From the NCBI GenBank assembly GCA_036380275.1, contig DASVFB010000260.1:1-26250 (forward strand): DNA of 26,250 nucleotides, written 5' to 3'. The notes under the pieces are model-generated. The model had not been told where the DNA came from and did no database searches. It saw nothing but the letters and a program-made list of their open reading frames with translations. The translations under genes were made by a program, and so were the position numbers. Shown here one piece after another: positions 6,923 through 15,421 of this stretch; position 1 is the first letter of the stretch; every line of letters starts with the position of its first letter. Source of the DNA: DASVFB01 sp036380275. Its GTDB lineage: Bacteria > Actinomycetota > Thermoleophilia > Gaiellales > Gaiellaceae.

Positions 6923-8383
6923 GTGTCGGAAGTTCTCGCCCTTCGTCCTGAGCCGAATCTCTTCCTCGGCCGCTACCGTCCGGTCCGGGCGCTGGGGAGC
7001 GGAGGCTCGGGCTCCGTGTGGCTCGCGCAGGACGAGCGAACCACCCGCGAGGTCGCGGTCAAGATCGTGCCGCGCGAAGGCAAGTCCGGCGAGCGCGCCC
7101 GGCGCGAGGCGCAGGCGATGGCCAAGCTCGATCATCCTCGCTGCCTGCGCGCGTTCGCGTGCGGCCGCGACGCCGAGAACGTCTACATCGTGTACGCGTA
7201 CGTCCCAGGGCGAACGTTCCGCGAGTGCCTCCGTGCGGGGCGCGCGACCGACGCAGATGCAATCGAGGTCGCCGCGCAGGTGCTCGACGGGCTCGCGCAC
7301 GCGCACGAGTGCGGCGTCATCCACCGCGACGTGAAGCCGGCGAACGTCCTGCTCGCGGACGAAGGGGACGGGATCTCGGTGCGCATCCTCGACTTCGGGC
7401 TCGCCCGCTTCGCGGACGGCGAGACGCTGACCGCCGCGGGCGACGTGCCCGGGACGCTCGCGTACATCGCGCCGGAGCGGCTGCATGGCGAGCCCGCCGG
7501 AGCAGGGGGCGACGTGTGGTCGGTCGGCGTGCTGCTCTACGAGGCGCTCGCCGGCCGTCATCCGTTCTGGCGCTCGTCTCTCGCCGAGACGGCGGACGCA
7601 ATTGCGCAAGGGCCGCCCCCGCTTCGCACCGAGCGGCCCGACCTGCCCGACGCGCTGCTCTCGACCGTGGACCGCGCCCTCGCACTCGACCCGGCGAAAC
7701 GACCGTCGGCGGCCAAGCTCGCGCGGCTCCTGCGGCGCGCGCGCGGCGACCGCGACGGCACGGCGTTCGCGAGCGCGAAGCAGGTCGAGCGGCAGGTGGT
7801 CGCTCCCGTCCTCGCGGGCGTCTACGCAGGCGTTGGTGCGTCGTTGCTCCCGTTCTTCCCGGCGCACGCTGCCCCCGTGCTCGCGGTGCTTGCGGCGGCG
7901 CTGACGTTCTTCGCTCCGCGCTGGGGCGCAGCCTTCGCGCTCGCGCTGCCCATCTTCCCCCTCGGCAACGTCGCGCTCGCGCTCGCGCTCCTCTACGGAG
8001 CCGTCGCGCTCGCCTGGTTCGTCCTGAGCGCTCGCGAGCCCGAGCGGACGCTGCTGCCGACGCTCGGGCCGCTGCTCGGCCCGCTCGCGCTCGGCCTCGT
8101 GCCGATCGTCTTCGTGAGGACGAGGTCCGCGATCCTGCGTGCAGTCGGCGCCGCGGCTGCCATCGTGCTGGCTGCCGTCGTCCATGGCGTGCGGGCAGGA
8201 CCGATCGGGCTCGGCATCCCGGAGAGCCGCGATCCCACGGCGGCGGCAAACGCGCTCTTGGACGCCGCACCACACGCGCTCGTCTACGTGCTCCCGGTGG
8301 TCGCCTTCATCGCGGTGGTCCTCCCCTGGGTGGTGCGCCGAGCCCAGCAGTTGAGCCGCAGAGCAGCGGAGGCCAGGACTTAG
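6923..8383 (+). CDS. Ser/Thr protein kinase with multi-pass C-terminal membrane region
   Basis: A 486-residue Hanks-type kinase. The catalytic domain covers about residues 18-272: glycine loop GSGGSGSV (25-32), ATP-anchoring Lys47 in VAVKIV, catalytic HRDVKPANV (134-142), DFG 157-159, and APE 183-185. All catalytic residues are present, so it should be active. Unlike PknB it has no PASTA or other outer domain. From about 290 there are six to seven hydrophobic segments (about 292-331, 334-369, 376-397, 403-421, 450-471). This multi-pass tail could itself sense membrane state or partner proteins. The start is GTG at 6923 with no clear Shine-Dalgarno sequence. Its substrates are unknown; the CARDB-like protein encoded divergently and the downstream FHA proteins are the nearest candidates. 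Confidence 0.88.
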   Translation: MSEVLALRPEPNLFLGRYRPVRALGSGGSGSVWLAQDERTTREVAVKIVPREGKSGERARREAQAMAKLDHPRCLRAFACGRDAENVYIVYAYVPGRTFRECLRAGRATDADAIEVAAQVLDGLAHAHECGVIHRDVKPANVLLADEGDGISVRILDFGLARFADGETLTAAGDVPGTLAYIAPERLHGEPAGAGGDVWSVGVLLYEALAGRHPFWRSSLAETADAIAQGPPPLRTERPDLPDALLSTVDRALALDPAKRPSAAKLARLLRRARGDRDGTAFASAKQVERQVVAPVLAGVYAGVGASLLPFFPAHAAPVLAVLAAALTFFAPRWGAAFALALPIFPLGNVALALALLYGAVALAWFVLSAREPERTLLPTLGPLLGPLALGLVPIVFVRTRSAILRAVGAAAAIVLAAVVHGVRAGPIGLGIPESRDPTAAANALLDAAPHALVYVLPVVAFIAVVLPWVVRRAQQLSRRAAEART

Positions 8384-8455
8384 CGGCTCCCGCACAATGA
8401 GCGATTGTGTCGCCCGGGCGCACTCGGCGCCGCGCTGCGGCGTCCTCGGTCGGCC

Positions 8456-8473
8456 CGATAGTCACGACTATCG
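8456..8473. promoter_or_regulatory. 18-bp perfect palindrome upstream of the FHA-PknB operon
   Basis: CGATAGTCACGACTATCG consists of exact 8-bp arms (8456-8463 and 8466-8473) around AC. It lies about 75 bp before the candidate -10 and about 105 bp before the first gene of the envelope operon. Its size and symmetry suit a dimeric DNA-binding regulator. No regulator can be assigned, and no other gene lies in this spacer. Confidence 0.45.
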
Positions 8474-8545
8474 AGCCTCCCTGCGTCCTTGCATCGCACC
8501 GCCGAGTGAGTCCGGATCGACGAACGGCATTATGCGAGAGCCGCT

Positions 8546-8551
8546 TACACT
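8546..8551 (+). promoter_or_regulatory. Candidate -10 for the envelope operon
   Basis: TACACT fits TANNNT and lies 27 bp before the GTG at 8579, giving a leader of about 20 nt that contains GGGGAAG (8561-8567) as a possible ribosome-binding site. No recognisable -35 is present at 16-18 bp. It lies in a 195-bp gene-free spacer (8384-8578), the only sizeable gap ahead of the operon. Confidence 0.3.
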
Positions 8552-8578
8552 GGCTGACGCGGGGAAGCGACCCGCGCC

Positions 8579-9334
8579 GTGATGCTGCGCCAAATCGAGC
8601 ACAAGATCGAGTCGCTCTTCGAGGGCATTTTCGGACGCGCGTTCCGTACGCACGTCCAGCCCGTCGAGCTCGCGCGAAAGCTTGCGAAGGAGATGGACGA
8701 CGGAAAGACCGTGTCGGTATCGAAGGTCTACGTGCCCAACGAGTACTCGGTGTTCCTCTCCCCGGCCGACCGGGAGCAGTTCGACTCGTACGAGGAGTCG
8801 CTCGTCGACGAGCTCCAGCAATATCTGGCCGAGCATGCCCGTCGCGAGCAGTACGCGCTGCTTTCGGAGCCCCGAGTCATCTTCAACAGCGACGCCGACC
8901 TCACGGTCGGGGAGTTCGGCATTGCGACGCGCATGGTGCAGCAGCGAGGCGGCCCGCAGGTGCCCGCGCGCGAGCCGAGCGCGACGATGATCTACCGGCC
9001 GTCTCAGCCGCCGACCGAGGCTGCGTCCCCACAGGAGCTCGGCGTGGAGCGCGAACTGGTGTCGCTCACCGCCAACGGGCGCAAGTTCGAGATCACGAAG
9101 CAGCGCACGGTGATGGGCCGATCGCGCGACTGCGACGTCCAGATCGAGGATCCGAGCGCGTCGCGACGGCACGCTGAGGTGCGGCAGGAGGGCACGGCCT
9201 ACTGGATCGTCGACCTCGACTCGACGAATGGCCTCGAAGTGAACGGGCTTCGCGTCAAGCGCGCGAAGCTCAGCCACGGCGACAAGATCACGATCGGTTC
9301 GACCGACATCGTGTTCCGCCGCGACCTTTCGTGA
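8579..9334 (+). CDS. fhaA: FhaA-like protein (DUF3662 + FHA domain)
   Basis: A 251-residue cytosolic signalling adaptor. Residues about 2-115 are the DUF3662 (FhaA N-terminal) domain: IEHKIESLFEGIFGRAF (6-22), then VQPVELARKLAKEMDD and VPNEYSVFLSPAD (52-64). A linker with SATMIYRPSQPP (134-145) may carry a phospho-acceptor Thr. The FHA domain (157-248) has GRSRDCD (180-186), S195-RR-H198 and STNG (215-218), the residues that read phosphothreonine. In mycobacteria FhaA is phosphorylated by PknB and binds the pseudokinase MviN/CwsA wall machinery. GTG (8579) and ATG (8582) are both possible starts. It opens a run of genes joined by stop/start overlaps. Confidence 0.9.
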   Translation: MMLRQIEHKIESLFEGIFGRAFRTHVQPVELARKLAKEMDDGKTVSVSKVYVPNEYSVFLSPADREQFDSYEESLVDELQQYLAEHARREQYALLSEPRVIFNSDADLTVGEFGIATRMVQQRGGPQVPAREPSATMIYRPSQPPTEAASPQELGVERELVSLTANGRKFEITKQRTVMGRSRDCDVQIEDPSASRRHAEVRQEGTAYWIVDLDSTNGLEVNGLRVKRAKLSHGDKITIGSTDIVFRRDLS

Positions 9335-9819
9335 TGCTCGCGTCCGTCGAGGTCCAGACCGTCCTGCTCGTCCTGAAGATCTGCTTCCTCGTGCTGCTCT
9401 ACCTCTTCATCTGGCGCATTGTGCGCAGCGCAGCGCGCGAGGTGCGCATGCCGCAGGAGAGCTTCATCATGGGGCCTTCGCAGGCGGCAGCCCTCGGTCT
9501 CGGCAAGCAGGCGGCCGCTCCGTCGGGGATGCTCGTCGCGCTCGCGAGCACCGCGGTCGAAGAGGGCTCGCGCTTCGAGCTCAACGCGAAGACGCTCACG
9601 ATTGGCCGCGGCGCGCCGAACGACATCCGGCTGGACGACGACGAGTTCGCGTCCGCCCATCACGCGCGCGTCGAGCCGCGCCGCGACGGCGTCTGGGTCG
9701 AGGACATCGGCTCGACGAACGGTACGTACGTGAACGGCACGCGCCTCGGCCGGCCGCAGAAGCTCGCGCCCGGCGATGTCGTGCGCATCGGAGAAACAGA
9801 TTTGAGATTCGAACAATGA
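9331..9819 (+). CDS. fhaB: FhaB-like membrane-anchored FHA protein
   Basis: A 162-residue protein with one N-terminal membrane segment (about residues 8-30), a short linker, and a C-terminal FHA domain (about 70-162). The phosphothreonine-reading residues are present: GRGAPNDIRLDD (93-104), S109-x-H111 in the SAHHARV strand-loop, and GSTNGTYVNG (127-136). This matches FhaB (FipA in mycobacteria) by size, domain order and operon position. The family links PknA/PknB phosphorylation to division and wall synthesis. The start overlaps the fhaA stop (GTGATG at 9331-9336), and its own stop overlaps the phosphatase start (ATGA at 9816-9819). Confidence 0.88.
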   Translation: MMLASVEVQTVLLVLKICFLVLLYLFIWRIVRSAAREVRMPQESFIMGPSQAAALGLGKQAAAPSGMLVALASTAVEEGSRFELNAKTLTIGRGAPNDIRLDDDEFASAHHARVEPRRDGVWVEDIGSTNGTYVNGTRLGRPQKLAPGDVVRIGETDLRFEQ

Positions 9820-10694
9820 GAGTCGGACGGTCGACGGTCGCAACGCATACCGGGCGGAAGCGCAGGCACAACGAGGACGCCTACGTGTTGCAGCCGCCGC
9901 TGTTCGCGATCGCCGACGGGATGGGCGGAGCGCGCGCAGGCGAGGTCGCGTCGAGCCTCGCCGCCGCCGCGCTGCAGTCGGGCGAGGTCGACGGCAACGG
10001 CAAGGAGCGCGTGACCGCGCTCATTCAAGCGGCGAACCGCAGCGTCTACGAGCGCTCGAGCCAGGACGCCGAGGTCGCAGGCATGGGCACCACGATGACG
10101 GTCGCGCTCGTCGAGGACGCGACCGTGACGCTCGGGCACGTGGGCGACTCGCGGGCATACGTCCTGCGCGACGGCGAGCTCGAGCAGCTGACGGACGACC
10201 ACTCACTGGTCGCCGAGCTCGTGCGCGGGGGAAAGCTCTCGGCGGAGGAGGCGGAGCACCATCCGCAGCGCTCGGTGATCACGCGAGCGCTCGGCACCGA
10301 CCCGGACGTCGACGTCGACACGTTCACGGTCGAAGCCGAGGACGGCGACGTCTTCGTTCTCTGCTCCGACGGACTGACCGACATGGTCGGCGACGCCGAG
10401 ATCGGCGAGGTGCTCGCCGACTCGCGGGAGAACCTGAAGGAGGCAGCTGAGGAGCTGGTCCGCCGCGCGAACAAGGCCGGCGGTCAGGACAACATCACCG
10501 TGGTCGCCTTCGAGATGACGGACGAGCCGGACGAGCAGACGCTCGAGCGGACGGTCGAGCAGACACAGCCGATGCCGGCGGCGGAAGCGGCGCGGGAGCC
10601 GGAGCGGCGCCGGATCTGGAGGTTCCTGCCCCTCCTGATCCTGCTTCTCGGGATCGCCGCCGCCGCGATCGCCCTCTGGATCCTCGTCCGATGA
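9816..10694 (+). CDS. pstP: PP2C-family Ser/Thr protein phosphatase (PstP-like)
   Basis: A 292-residue metal-dependent phosphatase expected to reverse PknB-type phosphorylation. PP2C motifs are complete: RRHNED (16-21), ADGMGG (33-38), MGTT (90-93), GHVGDSRAYVLRDG (107-120), LCSDGLTDMV (182-191) and GGQDNITVV (222-230). The metal-binding aspartates Asp34, Asp185 and Asp225 are intact. A linker (240-266, Glu/Pro-rich, with several Thr) leads to a C-terminal membrane segment (270-291) that leaves almost no extracytoplasmic tail; mycobacterial PstP carries an extra outer domain, so this version is shorter. It is coupled by ATGA overlaps to the genes on both sides. Confidence 0.93.
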   Translation: MRVGRSTVATHTGRKRRHNEDAYVLQPPLFAIADGMGGARAGEVASSLAAAALQSGEVDGNGKERVTALIQAANRSVYERSSQDAEVAGMGTTMTVALVEDATVTLGHVGDSRAYVLRDGELEQLTDDHSLVAELVRGGKLSAEEAEHHPQRSVITRALGTDPDVDVDTFTVEAEDGDVFVLCSDGLTDMVGDAEIGEVLADSRENLKEAAEELVRRANKAGGQDNITVVAFEMTDEPDEQTLERTVEQTQPMPAAEAAREPERRRIWRFLPLLILLLGIAAAAIALWILVR

Positions 10695-11962
10695 GCGAAC
10701 GTAACCGCGAGCTGCTCAACCTGTTCGTCGTCGGAATGCTGACGGCGCTCGGGTTCGCGTCCGTGTACATCGCGCGCCAGTCGGAGGTGTCGACGGGCTC
10801 GCTCTCGTACGCGGCGTTCTTCTTCGGCCTCTACCTGGTCGCGCACTTCGTCGCGCGTTACGCCGTGCCGAACGCCGATCCGTACCTGCTGCCGATGGCC
10901 GCGCTGCTGACGGCGGTCGGCGTCACCGAGATCTACCGGCTCAATCCCGACAACGCCTTCAAGCAGGGCCTCTGGATCGTGATCGCCGTCGGCGTGTTCG
11001 TCGCGACGCTGCTCGTGCTCCGGCGCGACTACCGCGTGCTCGAGTCGTACAAGTACCTCTTCGGGCTGGGCGCGCTCTTCCTACTCGTCCTGCCGGCGCT
11101 GCCGGGCATCGGCACGACCGTCAACGGAGCACGGCTCTGGGTGCGCGCGGGGCCGCTCCAGTTCCAGCCAGGCGAGCTCGCGAAGCTCGCGCTGATCGTC
11201 TTCCTCGCCGGGTACCTCCGCGAGAAGCGCGAGGTGATCGCGCAGGGGCGCCTCAAGGATCTCGGCCCGCTGCTTGTGATCTGGGGCGGCGCGATGCTCG
11301 TCCTCGTCGAGACGAACGACCTCGGCAGCGGGCTTCTTTACTTCGGAGTGTTCCTAGCGATGCTGTACGTCGCCACCGCGCGGTTCACGTACGTCCTTGC
11401 GGGGGCCGTGCTCTTCATCGTCGGCTCCGCCGGCGTCTACAAGATCTCCGAGCACGTGCGCGACCGCGTCGACGTCTGGCTCAACGCGTTCAAGTACGCG
11501 CACACTACGGGCTATCAGATCGTCCAGGCCCGCTACTCGATCGCGCACGGCGGCTTCGGCGGCACGGGGCTCGGCCACGGCATCTTCACACAGCCCGGCT
11601 CATCGGACACGCTCATTCCCTACCTGAACACAGACTTCATCTTCGCCGCGCTCGCGCAGGAGCTCGGGCTCATCGGCGCCGCAGGGCTCGTGCTCGTCTA
11701 CATGCTCTTTGTCGCGCGTGGCTTCCGAATCGCGCTACTCGCCAACGACGGGTTCTCGAAGCTGCTCGCGGTCGGTCTGACGTCCGCGTTCGCGCTTCAA
11801 TCTTTCATCATCATCGGCGGGATCGTCGGGATCATCCCGCTGACCGGCATCACGATGCCGTTCGTCAGCTACGGCGGTTCGAGCGTGGTCGCGAACTTCG
11901 TCTTACTCGCGGGCCTGATGCTGATCTCGAACCGTGCCAACACGGAACGAGGCGAGTCATGA
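10691..11962 (+). CDS. SEDS-family peptidoglycan glycosyltransferase (FtsW/RodA/SpoVE)
   Basis: A 423-residue polytopic protein with about ten to twelve membrane segments. It matches the SEDS family (PF01098), which polymerises lipid II with a partner class B PBP, here the next gene. Family marks are NGARLWVRAGPLQFQPGELAK (start at 145), GYQIVQARYSIAHGG (274-288), GGTGLGHG (290-297), TDFIFAALAQELGLIG (314-329) and PLTGITMPFVSYGGSS (383-398). Two oddities stand out. The usual QPSE reads QPGE (159-162). The loop before GYQ, normally carrying conserved Asp and DP pairs, reads WLNAFKYAHTT (263-273), so the usual Asp positions hold Asn265 and Tyr269. I cannot say whether it serves elongation (RodA) or division (FtsW). 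ATGA overlaps join it to both neighbours. Confidence 0.92.
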   Translation: MSERNRELLNLFVVGMLTALGFASVYIARQSEVSTGSLSYAAFFFGLYLVAHFVARYAVPNADPYLLPMAALLTAVGVTEIYRLNPDNAFKQGLWIVIAVGVFVATLLVLRRDYRVLESYKYLFGLGALFLLVLPALPGIGTTVNGARLWVRAGPLQFQPGELAKLALIVFLAGYLREKREVIAQGRLKDLGPLLVIWGGAMLVLVETNDLGSGLLYFGVFLAMLYVATARFTYVLAGAVLFIVGSAGVYKISEHVRDRVDVWLNAFKYAHTTGYQIVQARYSIAHGGFGGTGLGHGIFTQPGSSDTLIPYLNTDFIFAALAQELGLIGAAGLVLVYMLFVARGFRIALLANDGFSKLLAVGLTSAFALQSFIIIGGIVGIIPLTGITMPFVSYGGSSVVANFVLLAGLMLISNRANTERGES

Positions 11963-13452
11963 ACCGCCAGATCACGCGCCTCGCCGTATGCACGATCGTG
12001 CTGCTGAGCGCGCTCATCGTCGGCACGACGTACTGGCAGACGTTTGCGGTCGCCGGCCTCGCGGACCGGCAGGACAACGCGCTCGCCAGCGTCGCGCAGT
12101 TCACGGTCGATCGCGGCAAGATCTACACGGGACACCGACGCGTACTGCTGGCGACGAACGTGAAGAAGAAGGTAGCCGGCCAGACGTACTACTTCCGCAA
12201 GTACCCCAACGGCTACCTTGCACCGCACGTCGTCGGCTACTCGACGCAAAGTCGTTCCCGCGCCGGGCTGGAGCGCTCGCAGAACGACTACCTCACAGGG
12301 GCCAACGGGGACATCTCGAGCGTCACCAAGCACGAGCTCGACAAGCTCACCGGCGTCACCATCAAGGGGAACGACATCGACCTCGCGCTCAACGTGCGCG
12401 CGCAGGAGACCGCAGTGCGGCAGCTTCGTGGGAAGTGCGGTGCCGCCGTCGTGATCCAGCCCCAGACCGGCAGGATCCTCGCGCTCGCGTCGAGCCCGAC
12501 ATACAACCCGAACGCGGTCGAGAAGAGCTTCTCCGCGATCACGCGCATCCGCACCGCGGCCTGCCCGTTCGCGGCGCCGCTGCTGAACCGGGCGACCCAG
12601 GGCCTCTACCCGCCCGGGTCTACGTTCAAGGTCGTGACTGCGTCTGCCGCGCTCGACAGCGGCGCGTTCACGCCGAGCTCGACGTTCTACGACCCCGGCT
12701 ACTGCGAGGAGTACGGAAAGCGCGTCTCCAACGCGGGCAATCCCGAGAGCCCGGAGACGTTCGGCACCGTCACGCTGGCGCAAGGGCTGCAGCACTCCAT
12801 CAACTCCGTGTTCTGCAACGTCGGCAAGAGGATCGGCGCTGGCAAGATCCTCGATTACGCCGAGCGCTTCGGCTTCTACAAGTCCCCTGACGTCGAGTTG
12901 CCCGCGGACGCGCAGAGCCCGAGCGGGCTCTACCGCAAGCACAAGCCGTACAAGCCGAAGCACCCCGAGTTTCAAGTCGACCCTGGCCGGCTCGCCTTCG
13001 GCCAGGAGCGCCTGCTCGTCACGCCGCTGCAGATGGCGATGGTCGCCTCGACGGTCGCGAACGGCGGCGTCCTCATGCAACCGCACCTCATCGACGACGT
13101 GCGCGCGCCGGACGGCTCGATCGTCCACCGCGTGCGCCCGCACAAGGTCCGCCGAGTCATCTCGGCGACGACCGCGAATCAGCTGACGCAGATGATGGAG
13201 TCGGTCGTCACAGGCGGCACGGCGACCAACCTGCAGATCCCGGGCGTCCGGCTCGCCGGCAAGACGGGCACGGCCGAGACGAACGTGAACGGGAAGTACG
13301 ACACGTGGTTCATCGCGTTCGCTCCGGCCGAGAAGCCGGAGGTCGCGGTGGCGGTCGCGCTCGAGAACCAGACCGGGTTCGGCGCCACGACCGCAGGACC
13401 GATCGCGAAGTCGCTCGTAGAGGCGATCCTGCGCCAGAGGTCGAATACCTAG
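11959..13452 (+). CDS. pbpA: Class B penicillin-binding protein (PbpA-like transpeptidase)
   Basis: A 497-residue membrane-anchored D,D-transpeptidase that cross-links peptidoglycan, the expected partner of the preceding SEDS protein. One membrane segment covers about residues 8-28. A short non-catalytic region (PBP dimer-type, about 45-135) follows, including VDRGKIYT (50-57), the usual 'RG.I' entry. The transpeptidase domain (about 160-490) has all three active-site motifs: S221-TF-K224 with nucleophile Ser221, S280-I-N282, and K435-TGT-438. The length and the reduced N-terminal region match actinobacterial PbpA. Its start overlaps the SEDS gene stop (ATGA at 11959-11962), and it ends 13 bp before pknB. 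Confidence 0.94.
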   Translation: MNRQITRLAVCTIVLLSALIVGTTYWQTFAVAGLADRQDNALASVAQFTVDRGKIYTGHRRVLLATNVKKKVAGQTYYFRKYPNGYLAPHVVGYSTQSRSRAGLERSQNDYLTGANGDISSVTKHELDKLTGVTIKGNDIDLALNVRAQETAVRQLRGKCGAAVVIQPQTGRILALASSPTYNPNAVEKSFSAITRIRTAACPFAAPLLNRATQGLYPPGSTFKVVTASAALDSGAFTPSSTFYDPGYCEEYGKRVSNAGNPESPETFGTVTLAQGLQHSINSVFCNVGKRIGAGKILDYAERFGFYKSPDVELPADAQSPSGLYRKHKPYKPKHPEFQVDPGRLAFGQERLLVTPLQMAMVASTVANGGVLMQPHLIDDVRAPDGSIVHRVRPHKVRRVISATTANQLTQMMESVVTGGTATNLQIPGVRLAGKTGTAETNVNGKYDTWFIAFAPAEKPEVAVAVALENQTGFGATTAGPIAKSLVEAILRQRSNT

Positions 13453-13465
13453 GGTTGACCTGCTG

Positions 13466-15421
13466 ATGGCGACGACGGACCAACTTCTCAACACGCTCTT
13501 CGACGGCCGTTACCGCATCATGCGGAAGCTCGGGTCGGGCGGCATGGCGAACGTCTATCTCGCCGAGGACCAGGAGCTTGGCCGGCGCGTCGCGATCAAG
13601 ATCCTCAACGACCGTCACGCCGGCGACGATCAGTTCGTCGCGCGCTTCCGGAACGAGGCGAAGAACGCCGCAAGCCTGTCGCACCCGAACATCGTCTCGA
13701 TCTACGACCGCGGCGAGGCCGAGGGGACGTACTACATCGCCATGGAGTACCTCGACGGCAAGTCGCTCAAGGAGCTGATCCTGGAGCGCGGACCGGCGCC
13801 CGTGTCGGTCGCCGTCGACTACGCGCGGCAGATTCTCGCGGCGCTGCGGTTCGCGCACCGGAACGGCCTCGTCCACCGCGACATCAAGCCGCACAACGTG
13901 CTCGTCGACGGCGAGGGGCACGTGAAGGTGACGGACTTCGGCATCGCGCGCGCCGGCGCGAGTCAGATGACCGAGGAGGGCTCGATCATCGGCACCGCGC
14001 AGTACCTCTCGCCCGAGCAGGCGCGCGGCACTCAGGTCGACCAGACGTCCGACCTCTATTCGCTCGGCATCGTCCTCTACGAGATGCTCACCGGCGCCGT
14101 CCCGTTCACCGGCGACAGCCCGGTGGAGATCGCCATGAAGCACCTCTCGGCGACGCCGGAGGCGCTCTCGACGCGACGTGCCGACATCCCGCATGCGCTC
14201 GACATGGTGGTGCTGCGCGCACTCGCGAAGGATCCGGCCGCCCGCTACCAGAGCGCCGACGAGATGGACGCCGACCTCGAGCGCGTCGCCCGCGGACTCG
14301 GCGTGTCGCGTGCGACCGAGGAGGCGGCAACGACGGTGCTGAGCGGCGCGGCGTTCGCGAACGGCGCCGCGACCTCGATCGTGCCGGCGGACGCGGCGAC
14401 GCAGGTTCGCGGCCGCCCGCCTGGGGACGACTACTTCGATTACTCCACGCCTCGAGAGCGCTCGATCTGGCCGTGGCTCCTCGCGGTCCTGCTCGTTGCG
14501 GGCGCCGCGATCGCCGGCTTCTACGTCTACAACCAGATCCAGGACCAGCTGAACCAGGCGAAGCCGATCGGCGTCCCGTACCTCGTCGGGATCAAGGAGG
14601 CGAACGCCATTCAGAGCATCCACGACGCGGGGCTCGAGGTCGGTCAGATTCACCGCCTCCCGAACGACCTGCAGCCGAAGACGTACGTCTACGACCAGAA
14701 CCCGAACGAGGGCGACCGCGTGGGCAAGGGCAGCTTCGTCGAGCTGTGGGTCTCGACAGGCAAAGCGCAGGTGACGGTCCCCGACCTCGTCGGCGAAAAC
14801 CAGAACGACGCCGTGGCGAAGCTCACCGCCATGAATCTGAGGTTCGACGTCCACGACATCTCGTCGCGCCAGCCCCAGGGCACCGTCATCGCGCAGAATC
14901 CACCGGCCGAGACGAAGGTCGCCGAGAAGACGGTGGTGCGCATCAACGTCTCGAGCGGGCCGAGGCCGGTCGGGATCCCCGACGTGCGCGGGAGCTCCTA
15001 CGAGACCGCGGCGTCGCAGCTCCAGGCGGTCGGCTTCGCCGTCGCGAGGCAGGACGCCGAGTCCGACCAGGCTGCAGGGACAGTGATCGACCAGACGCCG
15101 GCGCCGAACAACTTCGCGCCCAAGGGATCGACGGTGACGCTCACCGTTTCCAAAGGCCCGACGACGACCGGCGTGCCAAATGTCGAGAACGAGGACGAGC
15201 AGACGGCGCGGAGCCAGCTGGAAGCATCAGGCTTCAGGGTCAGGATCGAGCACGAGGACACGACCGACGAAGGACTGGACGGCTTCGTGCTCCGGCAGGA
15301 CCCGCCGCCGGGGACGCAGGTGAAACCGAACTCGAAGGTGACGATCGTCGTGGGCCGCTTCAACGCGCCGCCGCCCGCCGACACGACGACCGAGACGACC
15401 ACCACCGTCCCCTTCCCGTGA
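13466..15421 (+). CDS. pknB: PknB-like Ser/Thr kinase with four PASTA domains
   Basis: A 651-residue receptor kinase that senses cell-wall fragments or lipid II outside and phosphorylates wall and division proteins inside. The kinase domain spans about 16-275: GSGGMANV (23-30), Lys45, HRDIKPHNV (137-145), DFG 157-159, and an activation loop SQMTEEGSIIGTAQYLSPEQ (166-185), where Thr169 and Ser173 are candidate autophosphorylation sites. A juxtamembrane linker has further Thr/Ser. The membrane segment is about 334-354. Four PASTA repeats follow at about 367-432, 434-497, 500-564 and 567-631, then a Thr/Pro tail. The domain order equals that of mycobacterial PknB. Only one kinase is present in the operon, with no pknA copy beside it; ddl follows instead, with a GTGA overlap. 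Confidence 0.95.
   Translation: MATTDQLLNTLFDGRYRIMRKLGSGGMANVYLAEDQELGRRVAIKILNDRHAGDDQFVARFRNEAKNAASLSHPNIVSIYDRGEAEGTYYIAMEYLDGKSLKELILERGPAPVSVAVDYARQILAALRFAHRNGLVHRDIKPHNVLVDGEGHVKVTDFGIARAGASQMTEEGSIIGTAQYLSPEQARGTQVDQTSDLYSLGIVLYEMLTGAVPFTGDSPVEIAMKHLSATPEALSTRRADIPHALDMVVLRALAKDPAARYQSADEMDADLERVARGLGVSRATEEAATTVLSGAAFANGAATSIVPADAATQVRGRPPGDDYFDYSTPRERSIWPWLLAVLLVAGAAIAGFYVYNQIQDQLNQAKPIGVPYLVGIKEANAIQSIHDAGLEVGQIHRLPNDLQPKTYVYDQNPNEGDRVGKGSFVELWVSTGKAQVTVPDLVGENQNDAVAKLTAMNLRFDVHDISSRQPQGTVIAQNPPAETKVAEKTVVRINVSSGPRPVGIPDVRGSSYETAASQLQAVGFAVARQDAESDQAAGTVIDQTPAPNNFAPKGSTVTLTVSKGPTTTGVPNVENEDEQTARSQLEASGFRVRIEHEDTTDEGLDGFVLRQDPPPGTQVKPNSKVTIVVGRFNAPPPADTTTETTTTVPFP

Noticed and set aside
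8397..8582. Small 61-codon frame in the spacer before fhaA
   Set aside because: No ribosome site, no family resemblance, and it contains the palindrome and the candidate promoter; it is better read as regulatory DNA.
11869..13494. Long open frame on the minus strand opposite pbpA
   Set aside because: It is antisense to a clear PBP with all motifs; its translation is Arg/Val/Asp-rich and low in complexity, as expected from GC-rich third positions.
13310..14854. Long minus-strand open frame opposite pknB
   Set aside because: A mirror of pknB codon bias; no motif, and it crosses the pbpA-pknB junction.
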